Positions 15,769-24,794 of a DNA stretch of 64,000 nt are shown here, piece after piece. The stretch lies in the NCBI GenBank assembly GCA_002423125.1, contig DIUW01000054.1, positions 1,745 through 65,744 of the forward strand, in the 5' to 3' direction. The translations under genes and the position numbers were made by a program. Positions within the stretch are counted from its first letter, which is position 1, and the number at the start of each line of letters is the position of its first letter. Under the pieces are notes generated by a model, which had not been told where the DNA came from, made no database searches, and saw nothing but the letters and a program-made list of their open reading frames with translations. This DNA is from Legionellaceae bacterium UBA6148 (GTDB lineage Bacteria; Pseudomonadota; Gammaproteobacteria; Legionellales; Legionellaceae).

Positions 15769-16669
15769 GCGCTCTCCTTGGGAAAGTATCATACACACAG
15801 CGGGGTATATCGTCTTCTGGCGTGACTCGTATCAATGGAATATGTAAGCGTTTAAATTGTTGTTGTAGGCGGTTCATTCGGTCGTCACAGTGTTGTTGAT
15901 ATGCTTGGGCAACGCTGTGGTTAGTGGTGTCGAGTAAAATTTCTTCTTGGCCATTGGTGACTGCATAATGATGCGGCTTGGGTGGCGTTAATTCGAGTGG
16001 ATCGCAGACGTGATAGGCCAGTACGTCACTATGACTACGTAGATGAGTGAGTAGCTGGCTGCACGTGGAGTCAAATTGATAAAAATCGCTAATGATGACG
16101 ACAATACTACCAGGGCGTGCGACACGACACAGTCGCTGCAGGGCATGTTGAAGCGATTTTGATTTTGATGGTTCCAAAGGGATCGAGCGAGTGTAGTCAC
16201 ACAAGGCGTTAATCAGCGTAAGGACACCTGCTTCACGTGCTCTCGGCGTGTATTCGTTGTGTTTGTTGCTTGAGAAAAAAATTCCGCCGACCCAATCGCC
16301 TTGTTTCACTGCCGTCCACGCAAGCATTGCCGCGAGACGTGCGGCTATGACTGATTTAAACGCAAGCTGTGAACCGAAATACATCGATGGATTGAAGTCG
16401 GCCACTAAAACAACCGGTCGCTCGCGCTCTTCCTGGTAGAGTTTAATATGCGGTTTCCCCGTGCGAGCAGTGATCCGCCATTCCATATGGCGAATTTCAT
16501 CTCCAGCTTGATAGTTGCGGACTTCAGCGAAATTCATTCCTCGGCCACGACGTTTGGACAGATGATTTCCTGCGCGGGAGGAGCGCTGGTCTGGCCGATA
16601 ACGTACGGCTCTAGCAAATTGCTGTAAAGCGATGAGTTCGCCTAATTCGGTCGTGACACCAAACGTCAT
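15761..16669 (-). CDS. DUF58 protein
   Basis: A 302-residue soluble DUF58 protein, a VWA-related family that pairs with MoxR ATPases. The diagnostic block is RGRGMNFAEVRNYQAGDEIR followed by the HMEWRITARTG segment; a degenerate metal-site strand (VVLVADFNPSM) follows. It lies nine bases after moxR and is the second gene of the operon. The likely role is as an adaptor or substrate of the ATPase. Confidence 0.9.
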   Translation of the reverse strand: MTFGVTTELGELIALQQFARAVRYRPDQRSSRAGNHLSKRRGRGMNFAEVRNYQAGDEIRHMEWRITARTGKPHIKLYQEERERPVVLVADFNPSMYFGSQLAFKSVIAARLAAMLAWTAVKQGDWVGGIFFSSNKHNEYTPRAREAGVLTLINALCDYTRSIPLEPSKSKSLQHALQRLCRVARPGSIVVIISDFYQFDSTCSQLLTHLRSHSDVLAYHVCDPLELTPPKPHHYAVTNGQEEILLDTTNHSVAQAYQQHCDDRMNRLQQQFKRLHIPLIRVTPEDDIPRCVYDTFPRRAHA

Positions 16670-16678
16670 AATGCAATC

Positions 16679-17692
16679 CTAGGGTAAAGCCACTAAACGT
16701 AATAATTCATCCACAAAGTCATCCGGGCTAACGCCTTCTGCTTCTGCTTCATACGTTAAGAGTACACGATGTCGTAATACATCATGCGCAATCGCGTGGA
16801 TATCTTCAGGAATGACATAATCTCGTCCAGCAAGCCATGCATGTGCTTTAGAGCATTGATCCAGCGCGATGGTCGCGCGTGGGCTTGCGCCATAGCGTAA
16901 CCATCGTGCGAGTTGTTCACTGTAAGCAATGGGGTTGCGCGTTCCGACGACGAGTTGCACGATATAACGTTCTAACATGTCGCTGGTATGTACTTGAAGG
17001 ACTTGTTTACGAGCCTCAAACAGTGATTTTTGCGATAAGAGATCCCTATTTTTTTCAGAGGGTTGTTTTTCTTCCTTCGGTAAATGCTGGGCAAGTGCTT
17101 CACGTCGGGCCAACGATAAAATGTCATGTTCGACTTGAGCTTCAGGATAACCTATTTTGACGTACATCAAAAAGCGGTCAAGCTGCGCCTCAGGTAATGG
17201 GTACGTTCCTTCTTGCTCAATGGGGTTTTGAGTGGCCATGACTAAAAACAACTCAGGCAATGGGTATGTTTTACTGCCCATAGTGACTTGGCGTTCGGCC
17301 ATTGCTTCTAAAAGAGCGGATTGCACTTTTGCTGGCGCACGATTGATTTCATCTGCAAGTAATAGATGATGAAAAATGGGGCCAGGCTGAAATACAAACG
17401 ACCCATCCTCGGGATGATAAATATCGGTGCCGGTTAAGTCACCGGGTAATAAGTCAGGCGTGAATTGAATTCGATGAAAGCTTCCCTCAACAACGGCAGC
17501 GAGTTCTTTAACGGCACGTGTTTTAGCTAAACCGGGAGCGCCTTCAACCAGTAAATGCCCATCGGCGAGCAACGCAATCAATAAACGCGAAATGAGCGAC
17601 CTCTGGCCAAGAATACGAGAGTTCAGGTAGGTTTGTAGTTGTAATAACGGTTGTTGAAACGTTTCTGTACTTGCCGTGTCGAGTTCTTGCAT
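16679..17692 (-). CDS. moxR: MoxR-family AAA+ ATPase
   Basis: A 337-residue AAA+ ATPase of the MoxR type, thought to act as a chaperone that inserts metal into or remodels VWA proteins. Walker A is GAPGLAKT (51-58), Walker B is LLLADEIN (110-117), and the MoxR sensor-1 region reads MATQNPIEQEGTYPLPEAQL. It starts the operon of seven genes ending in batD; the genes overlap or nearly touch, consistent with one transcript. The gap to phrB upstream is 74 bases. Confidence 0.93.
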   Translation of the reverse strand: MQELDTASTETFQQPLLQLQTYLNSRILGQRSLISRLLIALLADGHLLVEGAPGLAKTRAVKELAAVVEGSFHRIQFTPDLLPGDLTGTDIYHPEDGSFVFQPGPIFHHLLLADEINRAPAKVQSALLEAMAERQVTMGSKTYPLPELFLVMATQNPIEQEGTYPLPEAQLDRFLMYVKIGYPEAQVEHDILSLARREALAQHLPKEEKQPSEKNRDLLSQKSLFEARKQVLQVHTSDMLERYIVQLVVGTRNPIAYSEQLARWLRYGASPRATIALDQCSKAHAWLAGRDYVIPEDIHAIAHDVLRHRVLLTYEAEAEGVSPDDFVDELLRLVALP

Positions 17693-17766
17693 AAATCCAA
17701 GCTCCTACAAAAAAATAATATCCTAGCGTGAAATAGCGTGATTGCCAAGGGGAGCGATATCTCATT

Positions 17767-19176
17767 TTAGGATTTTAATTGACCGTAATAGTCTAAGGCT
17801 CTCGATCGGCATTCACTGTGATTGACGATGGGTTTGGGATAATTGATTTTGCTATAAATCGATGCTGCATTTGTCGACTCCCAAGGGGCATGAATCAGCT
17901 CGTTATTTAAGGACGCAAGCTCAGGAATCCAGCGGCGTATATAGACCCCATCCCGGTCAAATTTTCTGCTTTGAAGTACGGGATTAAAAATGCGAAAATA
18001 AGGCGCGGCATCAGCCCCACAGCCAGCGACCCATTGCCAACTGGCGCTATTATTAGCAAGATCAGCATCAACTAGCGTATCAAGAAACCAATCGGCTCCT
18101 AATCGCCAATCAATGAATAAGTCTTTGGTGAGAAAAGAGGCGACTATCATTCGCACCCGATTATGCATGTATCCGGTTGCCCATAGTTCTCTCATCCCTG
18201 CATCAACAATGGGATAGCCCGTCATTCCTTGTTGCCAGCATTTTAATAGTGACTCATCATTATGCCAAGGAAAGGCATCAAACTCATTCTTAACGTTTTT
18301 ATAGGGTAGAGAGGGGACATGGTAGAGCAGATAATAAGAAAACTCTCTCCAGCCGATCTCGGATAAAAAATGTTCAGCTCCGGCTAAATCACAGTGAGGT
18401 TCAATCTTCGCATATTCAATGGCTCTTAAAATGGTCCAAGGACTGATTTCACCAAAATGTAAATGGGGAGATAGATGTGAAGTGGCTTGTTTTTCGGGGA
18501 TGTCTCGATTGGTTTTATAACCATGAAGATGGTGTGTGATGAATGCATTCAATTGTTGTTGCGCACCGTCCTCCCCTGGAGTCCAAACATCAGGAAATTG
18601 GGATGCCCAGTCGAGATGTGGTAAAAGTTGCCACTCCTCAAGATCATCACTTTTTACATCAACGGCATCAAGATGATGGGATATGAATTGCTGCGGTTGA
18701 GGTGTAAGCGCTTGTCGACAGGTTTTCCAATAAGGGGTAAATACTTTAAAAAAACCACCACTTTTATTATTTATGGTCCAGGGCTCATTCAATAAGCTTC
18801 CATTAAAACTAAAGACATCAATTTTTGACTCTTGAAGTGTTGTTTTGATTTTTTTATCGCGTGCGATGCTGTTGGGTTCATAGCATCGATTCCAATAAAT
18901 CGCGTTTATTTTAAACGCGTTGATCACGTCTAAAATAATCTCTAAAGGGTTTCCTTTGCGGAGAATCAGTTTTAATCCAAACTGAGCGGTTAGCGAATGA
19001 TTGAGCGCTTGGAGGCTGTGATGAAGCCACCACGCTTGCGCTTCGCCAAGAAGACTGTTTTTTTCATCCAAAATATAGATTGGAATCACTTGCTTGTGAT
19101 TGGTGCAAGCTTGAAAAAATGCAGGATTATCCGTCAATCGTAAATCTTGTCTAAACCAAACTAATGCGATACTCAT
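17767..19176 (-). CDS. phrB: Deoxyribodipyrimidine photo-lyase
   Basis: Repairs cyclobutane pyrimidine dimers using blue light, FADH and an antenna chromophore. The 469 residues match class I CPD photolyases (E. coli 472). The N-terminal Rossmann domain opens IALVWFRQDLRLTDN; the FAD domain includes SEIGWREFSYYLL, YPIVDAGMRELWATGYMHNR and the DADLANNSASWQWVAGCGAD stretch with the substrate-contacting Trp. A photolyase suggests at least part of the life cycle is exposed to light. Confidence 0.93.
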   Translation of the reverse strand: MSIALVWFRQDLRLTDNPAFFQACTNHKQVIPIYILDEKNSLLGEAQAWWLHHSLQALNHSLTAQFGLKLILRKGNPLEIILDVINAFKINAIYWNRCYEPNSIARDKKIKTTLQESKIDVFSFNGSLLNEPWTINNKSGGFFKVFTPYWKTCRQALTPQPQQFISHHLDAVDVKSDDLEEWQLLPHLDWASQFPDVWTPGEDGAQQQLNAFITHHLHGYKTNRDIPEKQATSHLSPHLHFGEISPWTILRAIEYAKIEPHCDLAGAEHFLSEIGWREFSYYLLYHVPSLPYKNVKNEFDAFPWHNDESLLKCWQQGMTGYPIVDAGMRELWATGYMHNRVRMIVASFLTKDLFIDWRLGADWFLDTLVDADLANNSASWQWVAGCGADAAPYFRIFNPVLQSRKFDRDGVYIRRWIPELASLNNELIHAPWESTNAASIYSKINYPKPIVNHSECRSRALDYYGQLKS

Positions 19177-19333
19177 GTTATCCTTGTTTACTTTGTTTTG
19201 TAGAGCATAATTCCTTTTTTACAACAGAGCCAGTGTCTTCACCGCAGTTCTATCGTCACATATTAAAGTTTTCTCAATATGGGTCGATGATGATTGGAAA
19301 TCAATAATAAAATTAATAATAAGGGAGTCCGTT

Positions 19334-20305
19334 ATGAAACGATGGGGAGCAATTTTATTTATGAGCTTGATGTGGCTGTCGGCCGATATTTTTGCAAATC
19401 AACTCAGTTGGAATCAATGGATTGCCGGAGTGCGAGAAGAGGCGTTAAGTCAAGGAATTCCTCCTGCGTTGTTTGATAAAGCCTTTGCCGGGATGACAGA
19501 GCCAAGCCGTCAGGTGAAAGGCTTGGCGCGTTCACAGCCAGAACATCGACTCACTTTTGCAAAATATCTCAGCTCCCGCGTGGATAGTTATCGCGTCGTT
19601 ATTGGTCGAAAAGAGTTCGAGCGTAATCGTGCCGTGCTTGAAAAAATTGGTCGTGAATACGGTGTTGACCCCTGCTTTATTGTGTCGTTTTGGGGTCTAG
19701 AAAGTAGCTACGGAAGTTATATGGGTAATTTCCCGGTCATTAAATCACTTGCCACTCTGGCTTATGAGTCGAATCGCCCTGAATTTTTTCGGCATGAACT
19801 TTTTTTAGCGCTGCATATTTTGAATGATGGCCATGTGCCCCTTGATAAATTTAAAGGTGAGTGGGCTGGCGCGTCAGGTCAACCACAATTTTTACCGTCG
19901 AGTTGGGTAAAATATGCGGTGGATTACGACGGCGATGGGCATAAAGATATCTGGACGTCGAAGCCGGATGTGTTTGCCTCGATTGCAAATTACATGAAGA
20001 AAAATGGTTGGCAAGCGGGTGAGCCATGGGCGGTTTATGTGAAATTGCCTGCGAATTTCGATATGAAATTGGAAGGTAAAACCATCGTTAAATCGGCTCG
20101 TGAGTGGAACGCGATGGGTGTTCGTACGGAGAGCGGTCAAGCGTTGCCGTATGAAAATTTGCAAGCAAGTATTGTCAAACCTTTGGGTGGCCCAGTGTTT
20201 CTTGCTTATCCAAATTATAAAATGATTTTACGGTATAACAATTCAATTTATTATGCCGGTGCAATTGGCTATTTGGCAGACAAAATTTGTAAACGGCAGC
20301 CTTAA
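19334..20305 (+). CDS. mltB: Lytic murein transglycosylase, MltB family
   Basis: Cleaves the MurNAc-GlcNAc bond of peptidoglycan, forming 1,6-anhydro ends. The 323-residue protein has a cleaved signal peptide (1-21, ending IFA) without a lipobox, so it is a soluble periplasmic form. The SLT_2 catalytic domain has Glu 123 in FWGLESSYGSYMGNFPV and the conserved ASGQPQFLPSSW and DYDGDGHKDIW segments. No peptidoglycan-binding domain is present at the end. An AGGGAG site precedes the ATG. Confidence 0.9.
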   Translation: MKRWGAILFMSLMWLSADIFANQLSWNQWIAGVREEALSQGIPPALFDKAFAGMTEPSRQVKGLARSQPEHRLTFAKYLSSRVDSYRVVIGRKEFERNRAVLEKIGREYGVDPCFIVSFWGLESSYGSYMGNFPVIKSLATLAYESNRPEFFRHELFLALHILNDGHVPLDKFKGEWAGASGQPQFLPSSWVKYAVDYDGDGHKDIWTSKPDVFASIANYMKKNGWQAGEPWAVYVKLPANFDMKLEGKTIVKSAREWNAMGVRTESGQALPYENLQASIVKPLGGPVFLAYPNYKMILRYNNSIYYAGAIGYLADKICKRQP

Positions 20306-20328
20306 GAGGACTTACAAACAAGGATCTC

Positions 20329-20643
20329 ATGATGGACAAGAGAGCCAAATATAACATAGGTGATTGGGTCAGGCATACTCGTCAAGGTTATCGTGGCGTT
20401 ATTGTCGATGTTGACCCATTGTTCCAAGCGTCAGGGCATTATAATCCACAAGCATCCGTTCGTGAGTTTGCCGGGCGTAATCCTTGGTATCGTTTACTGG
20501 TCGATGGTAGTAGCCAGGTGACTTATGTCGAAGAGTGTTTGCTTCTTCCGGATAACGGTGGTGGTTTAATTGATAATCCAAATGTCAGTATTTATCTTGA
20601 TCAACACGAGGGCCATTATTGTCTTCATGCGGTCAGGCATTAA
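20329..20643 (+). CDS. hspQ: Heat-shock protein HspQ (YccV)
   Basis: A 104-residue protein of the HspQ/YccV family, a hemimethylated-DNA-binding-like fold that in enterobacteria modulates Lon protease specificity. Recognisable parts are YNIGDWVRHTRQGYRGVIVD at the start and NPWYRLLVDGSSQVTYVEE in the middle. Length equals E. coli HspQ (105). It follows mltB by 23 bases and may share its transcript. Two adjacent ATG codons occur; either could be used. Confidence 0.88.
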   Translation: MMDKRAKYNIGDWVRHTRQGYRGVIVDVDPLFQASGHYNPQASVREFAGRNPWYRLLVDGSSQVTYVEECLLLPDNGGGLIDNPNVSIYLDQHEGHYCLHAVRH

Positions 20644-20894
20644 ATGTGTTAACAACGTTATCCACAACGTGTAATTTTTGGTTAATTTGTTTTTTTGATT
20701 TTAATCAATGAGTTAAAGATTAATCGATCGGATAGTATATTGATTTAAATAAAGTTATTCACACCTTTTTGCACAGTAATAAAAAGAGTGTTTGGTCTGT
20801 GTTTTGACCTTACAACTCGGTTGAGTAGAATGGATAAGTCGTACTAAAAAAGTCGAGCATCGCCGAACATCAACATACTAATAAGGATATCACT
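20644..20894. promoter_or_regulatory. AT-rich gap with DnaA-box matches
   Basis: TTATCCACA at 20658-20666 and TTATTCACA at 20755-20763 both fit the DnaA box TTATNCACA, in the same orientation about 97 bases apart. TTTTGCACA near 20767-20775 is a one-mismatch match. Between them is an AT-rich stretch with a GATC site. This could be a DnaA-controlled promoter for the following gene or a DnaA-binding cluster. Confidence 0.45.
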
Positions 20895-21452
20895 ATGTCA
20901 AAATCAAACCAAAATTTTAGTCTGCTCCCTCCAGAATTAAAACGCAGTTGGGGGTGGTTATTAGCGCTAGGGGTTTTGTTTATTGCATTGGGCACCATCG
21001 CGTTAAGCATGGTAGTTGGTGTCACGCTCGCCAGTATGCTGTTTTTGGGGGTGTTACTTATCATTGCTGGACTGTCACAAATTTTTGATGTGTTTAAGTC
21101 GAAGCATTGGCGAGGCGCCTTGTCACATGCGCTGATTGCGGTGCTTTATATGACCGCGGGTGGGTTGATCATTTATGATCCATTGCTTGCGTCAAGTTTA
21201 ATCACAGCGGCTTTGGCAGGAGTATTGATTGTCATTGGGTTGATTCGCTTGGGGATGGCGATAGTGCTGCGTGAAGCAAAAGGTTGGGGATGGTTGTTTT
21301 TAGCGGGACTTGCGGCAATTGTATTGGGCGTGTTGATCCTGATGCAATGGCCCTATAGTGGATTATGGTTTATTGGATTATTTGTTGCCATTGAGCTGAT
21401 CATCGCCGGCTGGACCTATGTGTTTCTCGCGTTTTCAATTCGGGGAGTGTAG
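20895..21452 (+). CDS. HdeD/DUF308 family membrane protein
   Basis: A 185-residue polytopic membrane protein of the HdeD/DUF308 family. Six hydrophobic segments are visible, arranged as three pairs (about 20-65, 75-115, 130-180), with repeated Gly-rich helices such as LGVLLIIAGLSQIFDVF. In E. coli HdeD contributes to acid resistance at high cell density; in most relatives the function is unknown. The gene has its own upstream region containing DnaA boxes and ends in a hairpin shared with ppa. Confidence 0.85.
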   Translation: MSKSNQNFSLLPPELKRSWGWLLALGVLFIALGTIALSMVVGVTLASMLFLGVLLIIAGLSQIFDVFKSKHWRGALSHALIAVLYMTAGGLIIYDPLLASSLITAALAGVLIVIGLIRLGMAIVLREAKGWGWLFLAGLAAIVLGVLILMQWPYSGLWFIGLFVAIELIIAGWTYVFLAFSIRGV

Positions 21453-21463
21453 ATCAGATCGAG

Positions 21464-21488
21464 TAGGGGCGATCATCGATCGCCCCTA
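21464..21488. terminator. Hairpin between the converging hdeD-like gene and ppa
   Basis: Arms TAGGGGCGATC (21464-21474) and its exact reverse complement (21478-21488) with a 3-base loop. It lies between two converging genes and probably serves both, although there is no long T-run on either side. Confidence 0.65.
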
Positions 21489-21494
21489 TGTATA

Positions 21495-22019
21495 TTACTG
21501 AAATCGTTCAATACTTGCCATGATTTCCTGACGCGCTTCTTCAGGACCAGCCCAGCCATCCAGTTTTACCCATTTGCCTGTTTCTAAGTCTTTATAATGT
21601 TCGAAAAAATGCTCTAAGGTTAACAGCAGTTGTTTGGGTAAGTCTTCATGCGTTTTGACGGAACTATATGTGGTGCAAAGCTTATCAATGGGGACCGCCA
21701 ACAGTTTAGCATCAGTGCCCGATTCGTCGGTCATTTTTAACATGCCAACAACACGACAACGTACAACCGATCCACTTAATAGTGGAATGGGAGTGACGAC
21801 TAGCACATCGACTGGGTCTCCGTCTTCAGATAGGGTTTGCGGAATGTAGCCATAGTTCGCAGGGTAGTACATGGCGGTCGCTAAAAAACGATCAACAAAT
21901 AAAACGCCGGTTTCTTTATCGACTTCGTATTTTACTGGTTCTCCGTGCATTGGAATTTCAATAATAACGTTAATTTCATTGGGCACATCCCGCCCAGCAC
22001 TGACTCGCATTAATCCCAT
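21495..22019 (-). CDS. ppa: Inorganic pyrophosphatase
   Basis: Soluble family I pyrophosphatase that hydrolyses PPi to phosphate and drives biosynthetic reactions. The 174 residues (E. coli 175) contain the signature EDGDPVDVLV with its metal-binding aspartates, the substrate-contact segment YYPANYGYIPQT, and the late VKLDGW motif. It is monocistronic on the minus strand, divergent from hinT. Confidence 0.95.
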   Translation of the reverse strand: MGLMRVSAGRDVPNEINVIIEIPMHGEPVKYEVDKETGVLFVDRFLATAMYYPANYGYIPQTLSEDGDPVDVLVVTPIPLLSGSVVRCRVVGMLKMTDESGTDAKLLAVPIDKLCTTYSSVKTHEDLPKQLLLTLEHFFEHYKDLETGKWVKLDGWAGPEEARQEIMASIERFQ

Positions 22020-22092
22020 AAAATGATCACCTGTTGACTATATTGAAAGATGCAGTATTATGCGGAAAAACTTTAAAAAAGGCAAAATTACT

Positions 22093-22437
22093 ATGACGAA
22101 TTGTTTATTTTGTAAAATTGCTGCAAAAGAAATCCCTGCCAATATTGTATTCGAAAATGATGAAGTGGTGGCGTTTCATGACATTCGACCTCAAGCGCCC
22201 ACGCATATTCAGGTTATTCCAAAGCGACATATTTCAACTATTAATGACTGTGAAGCTGGGGACGAGTTATTGATAGGGCAAATGGTATTGACTGCGAAGA
22301 CACTTGCGGCTCAAAATGGATTCAGTGAGCAGGGATATCGATTGGTTTTTAATATAAATTCAGGTGGCGGACAGGAAATTTACCACATTCATTTACACAT
22401 GTTGGGTGGGCGACAGATGATGTGGCCTCCAGGCTAG
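22093..22437 (+). CDS. hinT: HIT-family purine nucleoside phosphoramidase HinT
   Basis: A 114-residue histidine-triad hydrolase of AMP-amide bonds (HinT/YcfF type). It starts CLFCKIAAKEIPANIVFE, typical of the family, and ends with the triad HIHLHMLGGR. The frame is open from 22060, but the first 11 residues are basic and atypical, so ATG 22093 is preferred; AAGG lies ten bases before it. It is followed by folE after ten bases. Confidence 0.92.
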   Translation: MTNCLFCKIAAKEIPANIVFENDEVVAFHDIRPQAPTHIQVIPKRHISTINDCEAGDELLIGQMVLTAKTLAAQNGFSEQGYRLVFNINSGGGQEIYHIHLHMLGGRQMMWPPG

Positions 22438-22447
22438 AGTTGAGCAA

Positions 22448-22993
22448 ATGATTATGCAAGAACAATATAAACAAATACTACAAAGCATTGGTGAAGATGT
22501 AAATCGAGAAGGTTTGCTTGAAACCCCTGCGCGTGCAGCCGAAGCGATGCGTTACCTAACGAAAGGTTACCAGGACTCGCTCGAAGACATCATTAATGGG
22601 GCTTTATTCGCTTCAGAAATGAGTGAGATGGTCATTGTAAAAGACGTTGAAATGTATTCAATGTGCGAGCATCACCTGTTACCATTTTTGGGGAAATGCC
22701 ACGTTGGATATCTACCGAATGGAAAAGTGTTGGGCTTGTCCAAAATTGCCCGTATTATTGATTATTATGCACGACGCTTACAACTCCAAGAACGCCTAAC
22801 ATCCGAAATAGCCTATTGCATCGAAGATATTACGGGTGCACGCGGCGTAGCAGTGGTTATTGAAGCGCGGCACTTATGTATGATGATGCGCGGTGTTGAA
22901 AAACAACATTCCGTTATGACGACATCCGTGATGTTGGGTGAAATGCGCAATAATCAAAGTAGCCGTACAGAATTTTTAACCCTCATTCGATAG
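22448..22993 (+). CDS. folE: GTP cyclohydrolase I
   Basis: Converts GTP to 7,8-dihydroneopterin triphosphate, the first step of folate synthesis. The 181-residue protein has the zinc ligands Cys 73 and His 76 in the motif SMCEHHLLPF and Cys 144 in RHLCMMMRG, plus the GKVLGLSKIAR segment. The chain is of the shorter bacterial type. An ATG at 22448 and another at 22454 are both possible starts. It lies between hinT and ffh with short gaps, probably in one transcript. Confidence 0.95.
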   Translation: MIMQEQYKQILQSIGEDVNREGLLETPARAAEAMRYLTKGYQDSLEDIINGALFASEMSEMVIVKDVEMYSMCEHHLLPFLGKCHVGYLPNGKVLGLSKIARIIDYYARRLQLQERLTSEIAYCIEDITGARGVAVVIEARHLCMMMRGVEKQHSVMTTSVMLGEMRNNQSSRTEFLTLIR

Positions 22994-23005
22994 AGGACAA
23001 GGACT

Positions 23006-24376
23006 ATGTTTGAAAATTTAACTGAACGACTCACGCGAACGTTTAAAAATTTAAGCGGTCAGGGGCGTTTGACCGAAGAGAACATGCAGCATGCTCTGCG
23101 TGAAATTCGGATGTCGCTGCTTGAAGCGGATGTTGCATTGCCGGTTATTAAAGAATTTCTTGAGCAGGTCAAACAAAAAGCCCTGGGCCAGGATGTCGCG
23201 ACAAGCTTAAAGCCGGATCAAGCGCTTATTAAAATTGTTCACGATGAATTGATCGAGGTGATGGGGAGTGCTCGCGTCGAGCTTGATTTTAAAACGCAAC
23301 CTCCTGCGGTTATGCTCATGGCGGGTCTCCAAGGATCAGGTAAAACCACAAGCACTGCAAAATTGGCTCGGTACTTACGGGACACCGAAAAGAAAAAAGT
23401 CATGGTGGTCAGCGTTGACGTTTATCGTCCGGCAGCGATTCAACAGCTGAACGTACTGGCAACGGATCTCGATATTGCCTATTTTCCAGCCGATCCCACG
23501 GATAAGCCCATCGTTATTGCTCAAAAAGCGCTAGAACACGCTAAAAAACAATTTATGGATGTTTTACTGGTTGATACAGCCGGTCGTTTGCATGTTGATG
23601 CAGACATGATGACTGAAATTAAAGCGCTGCACCATGCGATTAAGCCAGTTGAAACCTTATTTGTTGTTGACAGCATGACGGGTCAAGATGCTGCGAATAC
23701 GGCAAAAGCATTTCATGATGCATTACCACTGACAGGTGTCATTTTAACAAAGACGGATGGTGATGCGCGTGGTGGGGCGGCTCTTTCCGTTCGATACATT
23801 ACTGGGCAACCGATCAAATTTATGGGGGTTGGTGAAAAACTAGATGCCCTAGAAGCGTTTCATCCTGAGCGTGTTGCATCACGTATTCTTGGAATGGGTG
23901 ATTTGCTGACACTAATAGAAGAAGTCGAACGTAAAACTGATAAAGCGGCTAGCGAGAAATTAGCTAAAAAAATCAAAAAAGGAAAAAGCTTTGATTTAGA
24001 TGATTTTAAGCAGCAACTCGTGCAAATGACCAATATGGGTGGCATGAGTGGTATGTTGAGCAAATTACCTGGCATGGGACAGCTTCCCGCACAGGCTGCT
24101 GGGCACATGAATGATAAATCGTTGCAGAAAACAATCGCAATTATTAATTCAATGACCTTGAAAGAGCGACGTGTTCCTAAAATTATTGTAGGATCACGTA
24201 AGCGACGTATCGCGCAAGGATCAGGAACTGAAATACAAGATTTGAATCGCTTGTTAAAGCAATTTGAACAAATGCAGAAAATGTTAAAGAAGGTGAGTAA
24301 GCCTGGCGGAATGAAACAAATGATGCGCGGGATGGGTGGAATAGCAGGTCTAAAGGATATGTTTCCTGGGGATTAA
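23006..24376 (+). CDS. ffh: Signal recognition particle protein Ffh
   Basis: GTPase subunit of the SRP, which binds signal sequences of membrane proteins on the ribosome. The 456 residues (E. coli 453) comprise the N domain (1-95), the G domain with P-loop GLQGSGKTT (107-115), DTAGR and TKTDGDARGG, and the methionine-rich M domain (about 325-456) including the SGMLSKLPGMGQ finger loop and the SRP-RNA-binding segment GSRKRRIAQGSG. It is followed by rpsP-rimM-trmD-rplS in the usual gammaproteobacterial order. Confidence 0.97.
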   Translation: MFENLTERLTRTFKNLSGQGRLTEENMQHALREIRMSLLEADVALPVIKEFLEQVKQKALGQDVATSLKPDQALIKIVHDELIEVMGSARVELDFKTQPPAVMLMAGLQGSGKTTSTAKLARYLRDTEKKKVMVVSVDVYRPAAIQQLNVLATDLDIAYFPADPTDKPIVIAQKALEHAKKQFMDVLLVDTAGRLHVDADMMTEIKALHHAIKPVETLFVVDSMTGQDAANTAKAFHDALPLTGVILTKTDGDARGGAALSVRYITGQPIKFMGVGEKLDALEAFHPERVASRILGMGDLLTLIEEVERKTDKAASEKLAKKIKKGKSFDLDDFKQQLVQMTNMGGMSGMLSKLPGMGQLPAQAAGHMNDKSLQKTIAIINSMTLKERRVPKIIVGSRKRRIAQGSGTEIQDLNRLLKQFEQMQKMLKKVSKPGGMKQMMRGMGGIAGLKDMFPGD

Positions 24377-24427
24377 GGTTCCCGGATATCCAAGTTGCCT
24401 TGTATGAAAAATAAATTTAAAAAACAC

Positions 24428-24456
24428 TTCCATTGCGTCGCTAATTTTCGTACAAT
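24428..24456 (+). promoter_or_regulatory. Possible promoter of rpsP operon
   Basis: TACAAT at 24451-24456 with TTCCAT 17 bases upstream, 43 bases before rpsP. The -10 is good and the -35 poor; the 123-base gap after ffh allows a separate start. Confidence 0.4.
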
Positions 24457-24499
24457 ACCGAACATTTTTAAGTAATCATGCACTAAATAGAGGGAAAAA

Positions 24500-24763
24500 A
24501 TGGTCGTTATCCGTTTATCACGAACTGGGGCTAAGAAGCGCCCTTTTTATCACATCGTTGTGACTGACAGCCGCAGACGCCGTGACAGTAACTATATTGA
24601 GAGTATTGGGTATTTTAACCCTGTTGCTCGTGGACAAGAAATTCGTTTGCATTTGGAAACGGAAAAATTAGCCCACTGGCAAGGTGTTGGCGCTCAATTG
24701 TCTGATCGTGTTGCATCTTTATGCAAAGAACACATGAAAAAGCAAGTAACCTCTGCAGCATAA
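24500..24763 (+). CDS. rpsP: 30S ribosomal protein S16
   Basis: Small-subunit protein needed for 16S rRNA folding. The 87 residues open with the family start MVVIRLSRTGAKKRPFYHIV and contain the S16 signature DSRRRRDSNYIESIGYFNP. Length is usual (E. coli 82). First gene of the S16-RimM-TrmD-L19 group. Confidence 0.97.
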   Translation: MVVIRLSRTGAKKRPFYHIVVTDSRRRRDSNYIESIGYFNPVARGQEIRLHLETEKLAHWQGVGAQLSDRVASLCKEHMKKQVTSAA

Positions 24764-24794
24764 TTGCTGTTGAGTAATCATTGATGAGCATTGA

